Shown piece by piece: positions 1 to 7,216 of a DNA stretch of 15,491 nucleotides. The notes beneath the pieces were generated by a model that made no database searches, had not been told where the DNA came from, and worked only from the letters and a program-made list of their open reading frames with translations. The position numbers and the translations under genes are program-made. This DNA comes from UBA2197 sp034370465 (GTDB lineage Bacteria > Desulfobacterota > Desulfuromonadia > Desulfuromonadales > UBA2197), in assembly GCA_034370465.1 (NCBI GenBank), contig JAXMLA010000319.1:1-15491 (forward strand), given 5' to 3'. Positions within the stretch are counted from its first letter, which is position 1. Each line of letters begins with the position of its first letter.

Positions 1-1179
1 ACCGGGTCTATGGAACTGGCTGAAAAAACAGGCGCAACCATCTACATTTCCGGCCATGAGGACCTGGGCCATGTCTATGGGGAAAAAATCCGGGATGGAT
101 TCAAACTTGACATCGGCAAGATCATGATAAAGGCGATTCACACACCGGGACACACATTGGGTCATATGAGCTTTGCGGTGTATGAAAAGGGGGTGGAGAA
201 AGCCTATCTGGTTTTCACAGGTGACTGCCTGTTCATGGGGGATCTTGGTAGAACTGACTTCTATGGAGAAGAGAACCTGAAAAAAATGACAGAGCTGCAA
301 TATGAGAGTGTCTTTGAAAAGTTACTCACACTTGGTGATCATGTTCTTGTGTGTCCTGCCCATGGGTCAGGATCCGCATGCGGTGAATCGATGGATGAAA
401 GACCTTATTCAGCCATCGGATATGAAAAGCTGACAAATAAACTACTTCAGTTCAAAACCAGGAAAGCGTTCATCAAGAGCTTTGCTAGAATGAGAATCAA
501 ACCAAGGTATTTTGAGCGGATGGAAGAACTCAATGTAAAAGGTGCCGGCTTTGTTGGCAATGAAGTTGTGCTTAATGTACTGACGGTTGATGAAGTCGCA
601 GAAATGAAAGATGACATTCTTCTGATCGATGTCAGAACAAAAGAAGCTTTTATTGGCGGACATATCCCCGGATCGATTTTTTTGCACAAAGAGAACCTGA
701 CGGCTTTCCTGGGATCCATCTACTTACCGGATGACAAGATAGCTTTTGTGATAGACGGACAAGTAGGAGAAATGGAAGAGATCTACTGGTATTGCAGAAG
801 AATAGGATTTGACAATATCGTCGGCTACTTGCCTGAGGGCATCGAAATGTGGATGAAAAAAGGCAACGAGGTCGGTCAGTTGGAGGCAATCTCTGCAAAA
901 GAATACAAGGAGATGCCGAAGCGCAATGACTTTATCCTCCTGGACATACGAGATGACAATGAAGTGGAGACAGAAGATCCGGATAAGAATCTCATTCATA
1001 TACCACTGAAGATTCTTTATAAGAGCCTCGACAGGCTGGACAAGAAGAAGACCATTTACGTTCTTTGCAGCTCAGGTAATCGGGCGACAACCGCTTCAGC
1101 ATATCTTGAAGGGAAAGGATTTCATCCAGTCGTCATAACCGGTGGCGCGGGAATGTACAGAAATCTACGGAGTGAGTAG
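1..1179 (+). CDS. CstB-like MBL-fold persulfide dioxygenase/rhodanese fusion, 5' partial
   Basis: The reading frame is open at base 1, so the N-terminus lies outside the window; the first visible residues match the stretch that follows the missing HxHxDH metal motif of metallo-beta-lactamase enzymes. The remaining MBL part shows HTPGHTLGH (from base 139), FTGDCLFMGDLGRTDF and CPAHGSG, which supply the other metal ligands. Two rhodanese-like domains follow. The first reads FVIDGQVGE where the catalytic loop should be, so it has Asp instead of Cys and is a pseudo-rhodanese. The second has an intact active loop CSSGNR, with Cys at bases 1066-1068. This MBL/pseudo-rhodanese/rhodanese order is that of CstB, which oxidises persulfides and releases thiosulfate in the cytoplasm; no signal peptide can be judged here. 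About 60 residues are probably missing. The gene is visibly richer in A/T than the copper genes downstream. The substrate is inferred from the family. Confidence 0.85.
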   Translation, partial: TGSMELAEKTGATIYISGHEDLGHVYGEKIRDGFKLDIGKIMIKAIHTPGHTLGHMSFAVYEKGVEKAYLVFTGDCLFMGDLGRTDFYGEENLKKMTELQYESVFEKLLTLGDHVLVCPAHGSGSACGESMDERPYSAIGYEKLTNKLLQFKTRKAFIKSFARMRIKPRYFERMEELNVKGAGFVGNEVVLNVLTVDEVAEMKDDILLIDVRTKEAFIGGHIPGSIFLHKENLTAFLGSIYLPDDKIAFVIDGQVGEMEEIYWYCRRIGFDNIVGYLPEGIEMWMKKGNEVGQLEAISAKEYKEMPKRNDFILLDIRDDNEVETEDPDKNLIHIPLKILYKSLDRLDKKKTIYVLCSSGNRATTASAYLEGKGFHPVVITGGAGMYRNLRSE

Positions 1180-1761
1180 ATGAAAACCGGGCGTGCAAAA
1201 AACTATCCTGTCGTTTGCGTCGGCGGTTCAGCGGGTGGCCTTGATGCCTATATTCGTTTATTAAAGAATCTGCCGGCCGATATGGGCGTTGCCATCGTCA
1301 TCGTCAATCATCTGCGCAGCGTAGCCACCCTGCTCCACGAGATTCTCCCGCGCTACACGAAAATGCCGGTGGAACTGATCACGGAGCGATTGGACATCGA
1401 ACCCAACCATGTGTTCGTCATCCCGGAAAAACGTGATTTGCACGTTCTTGATGGAGAATTTCGTCTCAAACCGATATCAAAGCCTTCGGGATGGCCCGAC
1501 GTGATTACGGTTTTTATGCGTTCCCTGGCAAAGAACTGGGACGGCAAACTGATTGCTGTCATTGTCTCCGGCTTTGATGGCGACGGTGCCGCCGCCTTAC
1601 ACAGCATAAAAGAAGTCTGCGGTACGACCTTTGCGCAGAAGCCCGAGACCGCCAGCCAGCCCGATATGCCTGAGAGCGCAATAGCAAGCGGGAATATAGA
1701 TTTTATCCTTTCTCCTGAGGACATCGCGAAAGAAATTGTCCGAATTACCCACGAAGAGTGA
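1180..1761 (+). CDS. Solo CheB-type methylesterase domain protein
   Basis: This 193-residue protein is a single CheB methylesterase domain with no receiver domain in front. The predicted catalytic triad is present: Ser17 in VGGSAGG, His44 in IVNHL and Asp135 in GFDGDGA, the counterpart of the GMGxDGA loop of chemotaxis CheB. CheB enzymes hydrolyse glutamyl methyl esters on chemoreceptors. The start codon follows the TAG stop of the upstream gene with no gap, so the two are probably co-translated. No chemoreceptor, cheR, cheA or cheW is in the window, so the substrate is unknown. Stand-alone CheB domains also occur fused to CheR and PAS-kinase modules, so a non-chemotaxis signalling role is possible. 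Family assignment is secure; function in this setting is not. Confidence 0.85.
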   Translation: MKTGRAKNYPVVCVGGSAGGLDAYIRLLKNLPADMGVAIVIVNHLRSVATLLHEILPRYTKMPVELITERLDIEPNHVFVIPEKRDLHVLDGEFRLKPISKPSGWPDVITVFMRSLAKNWDGKLIAVIVSGFDGDGAAALHSIKEVCGTTFAQKPETASQPDMPESAIASGNIDFILSPEDIAKEIVRITHEE

Positions 1762-1843
1762 AGGGGAAAGAACTTTGGGAAACTTTGAATGTCGGCCGGG
1801 TGGTCTGGGATCATTGCTAAACGCTCATGGTGAGATAAGCTCT

Positions 1844-2476
1844 ATGAAAGCTGGAAGCTACAAGACGACAATCCTGAACTTTCTTCTGATCTGGACGTGT
1901 GCGGCGGTGATATCCGGTTGCCGGTCCGACCCGGTGCCACCAGAGGGAGTTGTTGTCCCCCATGGCTATATGGCTCGACTGGAGCAGGTGCATGAGGGCG
2001 GGATGATCGGATTCGGACCCTTTATTGGTTATTATTTTCGACCGGAAGATCCCAATGATCTTGGTCAGTTAAAATTCGTCTGTTTCAACGAAAACCGTTT
2101 CTACAGTTCGGACATGCCCGATAACGCCAAACTCTATGAAGGAATGGCGGTGCGGACGACGCTGCCCCTGGCCGACATCGCTATCCCCACCGCGGAGAGG
2201 ATTAATCCGGTCTTCTTTTCCGAGGCGCCCGCCATCTGGCGCGACTCGCGGCCGGAACCCAGGGATCACTTTGTCCATTTCCACTCCGCTTATAACGCGG
2301 CGGGACCGGTGCGGACCGGCTACTGGTTTCGCCATGTGGCGGTCGCCGATTTTACTTATGACATGGGGGGACGGGTCGGGAAGGAGAGCCCACTGTATCA
2401 TCGCGTCCGTAAAGGGCCGGACAAGGACTTCGCCAGGATCATCGAGTTCGATCGGGGGCCGAAAAAGGACGATTGA
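1844..2476 (+). CDS. Unrecognised lipoprotein upstream of periplasmic rhodanese
   Basis: I do not recognise a family. The ATG at 1844 is chosen because it places a lipoprotein signal peptide at the N-terminus: a basic start, a hydrophobic stretch (TTILNFLLIWTCAAVI) and the lipobox ISGC, with the lipidated cysteine at residue 26 of 210. A longer TTG start at 1736 would bury this signal behind 36 residues and overlap cheB. The mature part is mixed alpha/beta-looking and rich in aromatic residues and histidine, notably DHFVHFH (141-147) and GYWFRH (159-164), which could bind metal or haem, but no standard motif is seen. It ends with charged GPKKDD. It lies 44 bases before the rhodanese gene and probably shares its transcript, so a role in periplasmic sulfur handling is a guess from position. 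Confidence 0.75.
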   Translation: MKAGSYKTTILNFLLIWTCAAVISGCRSDPVPPEGVVVPHGYMARLEQVHEGGMIGFGPFIGYYFRPEDPNDLGQLKFVCFNENRFYSSDMPDNAKLYEGMAVRTTLPLADIAIPTAERINPVFFSEAPAIWRDSRPEPRDHFVHFHSAYNAAGPVRTGYWFRHVAVADFTYDMGGRVGKESPLYHRVRKGPDKDFARIIEFDRGPKKDD

Positions 2477-2505
2477 GTCGCATCGGCGGTAGCATGCTCA
2501 AGGAG

Positions 2506-2512
2506 AAGGAGG
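2506..2512 (+). promoter_or_regulatory. Ribosome-binding site deciding the rhodanese start
   Basis: AAGGAGG sits 8 bases before the ATG at 2521. This fits 2521 better than the in-frame ATG at 2494, and the 2521 start also gives a clean signal peptide. Confidence 0.8.
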
Positions 2513-2520
2513 ATAAAGAG

Positions 2521-3606
2521 ATGAAGATCAAAATGATTCGATATGTGGCGATCGTTGCGGTTTTGCTCCTCGGCCTCTATTGGTCGCTGGCTTCAGCCGC
2601 CGGTAAAGATTATCCCAATGCCGATTTTTTGGCGACTGGCGCATGGCTGAAGGCCCATAAGAACGACGCCTCTTTGGTCATCGTCGACGTTCGTGCCGAC
2701 AAGGATGTTTCCGGCAAGCTGATTCCGGGCGCCATTAGCATGTCCTGGGAGCTCTTTCAGCAGAACGATACTGCCAATAACATGGGCGAAGTCTTCGTGG
2801 GGATCACCCGGGCCCAGCAGCTCCTCGGCGAGCACGGCATCGCCCGGAATGACACCGTGATCCTATATGATTCGGTGCAACGCGACGGCGGCGCCACCAG
2901 TTCCTATCTCTTCTGGGTCCTCGATCTTCTCGGTCACAAAAAGATGAAGGTGCTGGAACGCGGCATCGACGGTTGGATAAACGCCGGTGGCGAAACGGTC
3001 GCAATCCCCCGCAAGGCCGAGGCGGTCCTTTACCAGGCACCGGCGGACGAGATCGAGCTGCGTAAATGGGTGAAGGCCGATTACCTGCTGCCGCGGCTCG
3101 CTGATCCCTACTATCAGATTCTCGATGTCCGCTCCCGGGATGAATATCTGGGCGAAATGCCTAAACCCGCCCTGGATGGTACGGTGCTCAAGTTGGGACA
3201 TGTGCCGTCCGCTTACAACAGTGACTACACTCTCAACTGGAACAACCCCGGGAGCAAGGCGATCAAGCCTTACGAAACGTTACAAAAACTCTACAGCGGC
3301 TTCGACCCCGGCCGGGCGGTGATTACTTACTGCCAATCGGGCCGCCGTGGCTCCTTCGGCTATTTCATCCTCCGGCTCATGGGCTTCGAGGACGTGAGGC
3401 TTTATGATTCCTCGTGGATGGAATGGGGGAATAAACGCTTTTACTACCCGGTTGAAACTGCGGAAAACGTGATCTCCGGTGCTGCCCTGCCGGGAACGAC
3501 ATCCCCCGCAACCTTGAAACCTCAAGGAAAGACGACCCCGAAAAGTGGCGCGGCCGCACCATCCGGTGGCGGCACCAAAAGCGGCTATGTCTCCTGCGGA
3601 GGGTAG
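2521..3606 (+). CDS. Exported tandem rhodanese sulfurtransferase with Cys-Gly-Gly tail
   Basis: This 361-residue protein has an N-terminal signal peptide (basic start, hydrophobic 8-25, likely cleavage after ASA near residue 26), so it should work in the periplasm. Two rhodanese domains follow. The first (about 35-165) has Asp117 in ILYDSVQRDGG where the catalytic Cys would be and is a structural, inactive copy. The second (about 185-312) carries the active cysteine Cys271 in CQSGRRG. Rhodaneses move sulfane sulfur from thiosulfate or persulfides to thiols via a Cys persulfide. After residue 312 comes a flexible Pro/Thr/Gly/Ala tail ending in SGYVSCGG, with a second cysteine (Cys359) three residues from the end, unusual for the family and possibly a persulfide carrier. 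The stop is 5 bases before the first YeeE/YedE gene, which suggests that it hands sulfur to, or prepares substrate for, that transporter pair. Confidence 0.9.
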   Translation: MKIKMIRYVAIVAVLLLGLYWSLASAAGKDYPNADFLATGAWLKAHKNDASLVIVDVRADKDVSGKLIPGAISMSWELFQQNDTANNMGEVFVGITRAQQLLGEHGIARNDTVILYDSVQRDGGATSSYLFWVLDLLGHKKMKVLERGIDGWINAGGETVAIPRKAEAVLYQAPADEIELRKWVKADYLLPRLADPYYQILDVRSRDEYLGEMPKPALDGTVLKLGHVPSAYNSDYTLNWNNPGSKAIKPYETLQKLYSGFDPGRAVITYCQSGRRGSFGYFILRLMGFEDVRLYDSSWMEWGNKRFYYPVETAENVISGAALPGTTSPATLKPQGKTTPKSGAAAPSGGGTKSGYVSCGG

Positions 3607-3611
3607 AACTC

Positions 3612-4154
3612 ATGGAAACCCGAAATAGACAGCCCATCCCTTATTGGCCCTGGATTCCGGCGGCGTTTGCCCTGTCGGGTATTGTCCTCTTTATCTTCGC
3701 GTCCTACGGCCCCCCGGCCTCGTCCAGCGGCTTCGTCAGTACCCTCAATGGCTTGTTTGCGTGGATGGCGCCGGAATACGCGGCGTCCAAGGCCCACTAC
3801 CAGGCCATCCCCGGCCCTGGTTCGTGGCTCTTTACCTTTGTGCTGGGGATGGCCATCGGCGGCTTTATCGCCGGACGGACCTCTAAAGAGATCCCGGTGC
3901 GCGATATTCCCCCTATCTGGAAGGAGCGCTTCGGCGAGAGTCGGTTCAAACGCTACGCCACCACCTTTTTTGCCGGATTTTTGATCCTCTTCGCCTCGCG
4001 ACTGGCCGGCGGCTGTACTCTCGGGCTCTTCATCTCCGGGTCGACGCAACTGGCGATCAGCGGTCTCTATTTCGGCGTTGTTATCTTTGTCGTGGCCATG
4101 TTCACGGCCCGGCTCCTTTACGGCAAGAGCGCAGGAAAGGAGGAGAACCGATGA
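3612..4154 (+). CDS. YeeE/YedE family membrane protein, first half-size subunit
   Basis: This 180-residue integral inner-membrane protein belongs to the YeeE/YedE (DUF395) family, which includes the thiosulfate importer TsuA. About four membrane segments can be seen (near 13-31, 72-88, 116-134 and 147-169). The family signature ASRLAGGCTLG at 128-138 carries Cys135, the kind of conserved cysteine that relays thiosulfate in TsuA. The full-length family has roughly twice this length; here the work seems split between this gene and the next. A GGAGG lies before the ATG, and the stop overlaps the next start as ATGA, so the two are translationally coupled. Thiosulfate or another sulfur species as substrate is inferred from the family and from the adjacent rhodanese. 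Confidence 0.88.
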   Translation: METRNRQPIPYWPWIPAAFALSGIVLFIFASYGPPASSSGFVSTLNGLFAWMAPEYAASKAHYQAIPGPGSWLFTFVLGMAIGGFIAGRTSKEIPVRDIPPIWKERFGESRFKRYATTFFAGFLILFASRLAGGCTLGLFISGSTQLAISGLYFGVVIFVVAMFTARLLYGKSAGKEENR

Positions 4155-4741
4155 CAAATATCTGGCTGGGACTCTTTTCAGGGATTGCTTTCGGTTTTGT
4201 CATTCAGCGCATCGGTGCCACTGACGCCCATCGCATGGCTAGATCGCACCTGATGCTGGATGCGGACATCCCCCGGTTCATGCTCTTAACCGTGGCCTTG
4301 TCTGCCGTCGGCCTCTTTTGGCTTCAGGCGGTCGGCGTCGGGCGCATCTTGCCCCTGCCCACCAGCATCGTCGCCACCGGGCTGGCGGCAGTCCTCTTCG
4401 GTATCGGTTGGGGGTTGTGCGGGTACTGCCCCGGCACCATCTGGGCGGCTGCCGGCGAGGGGCGCATGGATGCACTCTTTGCCCTGCTCGGCGGACTGGC
4501 CGGCACGGCCCTTTTCGCCCAGTTGCACGAAACGCTGATCCCCCTTTTATACGATCCCACCAACGTGGGTCAGATCACCCTGACCGATCTGTTCGGGAAT
4601 TATGGTGTCGCCGTCGTCGTCCTGGTCGTCGCTTTAGGCCTGTGTATCTGGGCGATCGGCAAGCTGTGGGGTTCAGATGATCACGAACGGGTCGATCTCT
4701 TCACGCGCCGCCCCGTTTCTGAGAAGTCGACGGAGGTATAG
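4151..4741 (+). CDS. YeeE/YedE family membrane protein, second half-size subunit
   Basis: This 196-residue membrane protein is the partner of the preceding YeeE/YedE gene. Its signature GWGLCGYCPGT at 87-97 contains Cys90 and Cys93, a CxxC-like pair in the position where the first subunit has GGCTLG. About four hydrophobic spans are visible (near 4-20, 42-62, 72-92 and 151-171), with a charged cytoplasmic-looking C-terminus. The start codon overlaps the upstream stop (ATGA) and has a strong AGGAGG before it. The two proteins probably form a heteromeric channel equivalent to one full-length TsuA-like transporter. The gene ends at 4741, where a GGAGG immediately precedes an eight-codon ORF leading into the copper oxidase gene. 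Confidence 0.88.
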   Translation: MTNIWLGLFSGIAFGFVIQRIGATDAHRMARSHLMLDADIPRFMLLTVALSAVGLFWLQAVGVGRILPLPTSIVATGLAAVLFGIGWGLCGYCPGTIWAAAGEGRMDALFALLGGLAGTALFAQLHETLIPLLYDPTNVGQITLTDLFGNYGVAVVVLVVALGLCIWAIGKLWGSDDHERVDLFTRRPVSEKSTEV

Positions 4742-4768
4742 ATGAACAATCCTGTGAAGCAATCATGA
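4742..4768 (+). CDS. Eight-codon ORF (MNNPVKQS) coupled to the copper oxidase start
   Basis: The ATG at 4742 lies directly after the TAG of the second YeeE/YedE gene, and GGAGG is 5 bases upstream of it. The ORF encodes MNNPVKQS and its TGA overlaps the ATG of the multicopper oxidase gene (ATGA at 4765-4768). The oxidase start itself has only a weak ribosome-binding site, so the mini-ORF may act as a translational coupler or leader. No protein function is proposed. It could also be chance, with ribosomes simply loading at the GGAGG and restarting. Confidence 0.35.
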   Translation: MNNPVKQS

Positions 4769-7137
4769 AAACTCTGATTCATTTTCCCTGCGCTCGCCGC
4801 GTGCTTGTAAACCCGCTGAAGTCCATGGCAGCGATCTTATTCTGCATGGCGCTGCTGGTGCCGGCGGCGGAGCTGTCGGCGGCGACGGTCGAATATGACC
4901 TTAATATTGCCCTACAGGAGATGAACTTCACCAGCCAGACTGTCAAGGCCATCACCGTCAATGGACAGCTGCCAGCGCCGACCCTGCGCTTCACCGAGGG
5001 TGACCACGCCGTGATTCGTGTCCACAACCAGATGGACGTGGAGACATCGATTCACTGGCATGGCATTCTCCTCCCCAATGCCATGGACGGTGTGCCCTTC
5101 GTGACGCAACAACCCATCGCGCCGGGTCAGACCTTCACCTACGAGTTTCATCTGCGGCAATCCGGCACTTACTGGTATCACAGCCATACCATGCTTCAGG
5201 AACAACAGGGTCTGTATGGGGCGCTGGTCATTATGCCAAAGGACGAGGGCAGCTTTGACAAGTTGCGCGAGCATGTTGTGGTGTTGTCCGACTGGACGGA
5301 TGAAGACGCGAGTTCGGTACTGCATACCCTCAAGCGCGGCAGTGAATGGTATGCAATTCGGAAGGGCAGTGCTCAAAGTGTGTTGGGGGCGGCGCGCCTG
5401 GGGATGCTGGGGGCGTATTTTTCCCGGGAACTCCAGCGAATGCCCCCGATGGACCTTGCCGATGTCTACTATGATCAATTTCTCCTCAACGGCGCCGCAG
5501 AGCAGTCCCTCGCCGCCAAACCGGGCGAAAAGATCCGGCTCCGGATTATCGATGGTTCGGCCACCACTTTTTTCTATCTACAGTTTGCCGGCGGGCCGCT
5601 GCAGGTTATTGCCGCAGACGGACTGCCGGTGCAACCCTTTGACGAGCCGCGGTTGCTGATCGGTGTCGCCGAGACCTACGACGTGGTCGTCACCGTGCCG
5701 GAAAATGGCAGCTACGAGTTGCGCGCCACCGCCCATGATGGATCGGGTCAGGCTTCGTTGTGGATTGGCGACGGACCGCGGCACCCCTCGCCGGATATCC
5801 CGCACCCCAATCTTTACGCCACCATGGGTGGCCTGTCGCTCAAACGCGTCCTGGCGTTAACCCCGGGCGGCTCGATGGGCATGCCCGGCAAGGAAGTGCG
5901 CGCCGGCAAATTCGACCAACCGGGGATGAACGGCATGGACGACATGGACGACATGGACGACATGGACGACATGGACGACATGAAGGGGATGGATCACGGC
6001 GACATGGCAGAGGACACCGGTACAATGAATCATGCCGGGCATATGGGTGGAATGGCGCAGAAAACAATGCCGATGGATGCGGCCACCCCCGCGGCACCCA
6101 GAAGCACCTGGCCCGGTCTGGCTGAGGATGTAAGTTCGAAATTTCCGTTGGCTGTTGACGGTGTGAGTCCCGAACGTCCCGGACCGCCTTACGACAAGCT
6201 GCGCGCCTTGCAGCCTACCTCCTTCGATCCCCATAAACCCATCCGCGAAATTCGCCTCACCCTCGACGGCGACATGGAGCGCTACGTCTGGTTTCTGAAT
6301 AACAAACCACTCTCCGAAACCGATCATATCGAAATAAAACGTGATGAGGTCGTACGCTTCATCATGATCAACCGCACCATGATGCATCACCCCATGCATC
6401 TGCACGGGCATTTCTTTCGCGTTCTCAATGCCCAGGGGGACTACTCGCCGCTCAAGCACACTGTGGATGTTCCCCCGATGACGACCACCGTCATCGAGTT
6501 TGCGGCGGAAGAGTTCGGCGACTGGTTTTTTCACTGCCACCTTCTTTATCACATGGAAAGCGGCATGGCGCGGCTGGTTCACTATCAGGACTTTATACCA
6601 GATCCGGCCACCGCCGCCGTCCGCTCGCACCTCTACCATGATCCGTTCCATCTTTATGGTCAGGTGGACCTACTGTCGCAGATGGCGCAGGGAACGCTGG
6701 TCTACGCTAACACCCGGCATATCTTCTCAGCCGAATGGCAGGCGGGCTGGCAGCGCGTGGACGACGTTGAGTGGGAGGTCACACCTGCCTACGACTACTA
6801 CCTGAACCGCTTTGCCAGCATCTTTGCCGGGGCTGATTTCGCTGGGGTGGACGATCACTCCGAAAGACACGAAGGCATTTTCGGCCTGCGCTACCTGTTA
6901 CCCCTCAATATCGGTTCGCGAGTGTGGGTGGACACCGCCGGTGAATTTCAGTTTGCCGTCGACAAGCACCTGGAACTCACGCCGCGACTGGCGATATTTG
7001 CAGAGACTGAATATGACACCGGGGAAAAGTGGGAAACCCGGGCGGGGAGCAGCTATCTGCTGTCCAGGAATTTTTCCTTGATCGGCCAATGGCATTCCCG
7101 CTTCGGCTGGGGCGGCGGTCTGCGCTGGCAGTTTTGA
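4765..7137 (+). CDS. pcoA: PcoA/CopA-type multicopper oxidase fused to CopB-like outer-membrane barrel
   Basis: This 790-residue exported protein joins two copper-resistance proteins. Residues 1-39 form a signal peptide ending ELSA. Residues 40-608 are a CopA/PcoA-type multicopper oxidase with all four copper motifs: HWH (97-99), HSH (139-141), HHPMHLHGH (541-549) and HCHLLYHMESGM (590-601), which give type 1 ligands His542, Cys591, His596 and Met601 plus the trinuclear set. Such enzymes oxidise Cu(I) in the periplasm. A Met/Asp/His-rich insert (388-437), including DMD repeats, probably binds copper. After a short linker, residues 625-790 alternate polar and hydrophobic residues in strand-like runs and end in WQF, a typical outer-membrane beta-barrel C-terminus; the pattern resembles CopB/PcoB. 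CopA and CopB are usually separate genes. The start at 4765 gives the signal peptide; its own ribosome-binding site is weak. Confidence 0.9.
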   Translation: MKTLIHFPCARRVLVNPLKSMAAILFCMALLVPAAELSAATVEYDLNIALQEMNFTSQTVKAITVNGQLPAPTLRFTEGDHAVIRVHNQMDVETSIHWHGILLPNAMDGVPFVTQQPIAPGQTFTYEFHLRQSGTYWYHSHTMLQEQQGLYGALVIMPKDEGSFDKLREHVVVLSDWTDEDASSVLHTLKRGSEWYAIRKGSAQSVLGAARLGMLGAYFSRELQRMPPMDLADVYYDQFLLNGAAEQSLAAKPGEKIRLRIIDGSATTFFYLQFAGGPLQVIAADGLPVQPFDEPRLLIGVAETYDVVVTVPENGSYELRATAHDGSGQASLWIGDGPRHPSPDIPHPNLYATMGGLSLKRVLALTPGGSMGMPGKEVRAGKFDQPGMNGMDDMDDMDDMDDMDDMKGMDHGDMAEDTGTMNHAGHMGGMAQKTMPMDAATPAAPRSTWPGLAEDVSSKFPLAVDGVSPERPGPPYDKLRALQPTSFDPHKPIREIRLTLDGDMERYVWFLNNKPLSETDHIEIKRDEVVRFIMINRTMMHHPMHLHGHFFRVLNAQGDYSPLKHTVDVPPMTTTVIEFAAEEFGDWFFHCHLLYHMESGMARLVHYQDFIPDPATAAVRSHLYHDPFHLYGQVDLLSQMAQGTLVYANTRHIFSAEWQAGWQRVDDVEWEVTPAYDYYLNRFASIFAGADFAGVDDHSERHEGIFGLRYLLPLNIGSRVWVDTAGEFQFAVDKHLELTPRLAIFAETEYDTGEKWETRAGSSYLLSRNFSLIGQWHSRFGWGGGLRWQF
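5932..5985 (+). repeat. 9-bp tandem repeat encoding Asp-Met-Asp units
   Basis: Six consecutive 9-base units lie inside the oxidase gene. The four central units (5941-5976) are identical, GACATGGAC; the first (GGCATGGAC) and last (GACATGAAG) are variants. They encode GMD, four DMD and DMK, within the Met-rich copper-binding insert. Because the unit is a multiple of three, slippage would change the number of Met/Asp ligands without breaking the frame. Confidence 0.97.
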
Positions 7138-7216
7138 AGGCCCGGTAGTGTCTCACTTAAAAACTGTTGCCGGAGATATTCCCGGCTCGTTAGCCGCCCA
7201 AGTGGAGGTTGAATAA

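Noticed and set aside
1736..1843. Longer TTG start for the lipoprotein gene
   Set aside because: It would overlap cheB and put 36 residues before a clear lipoprotein signal peptide.
5857..6651. Minus-strand frame of 264 codons
   Set aside because: It is antisense to the oxidase copper motifs and its Val-His repeats are only the mirror of the DMD repeats.
7169..7186. Possible hairpin before the copper ATPase (GCCGG/CCGGC)
   Set aside because: Only a 5-base-pair stem with an 8-base loop and no T-tract; not a credible terminator or operator.
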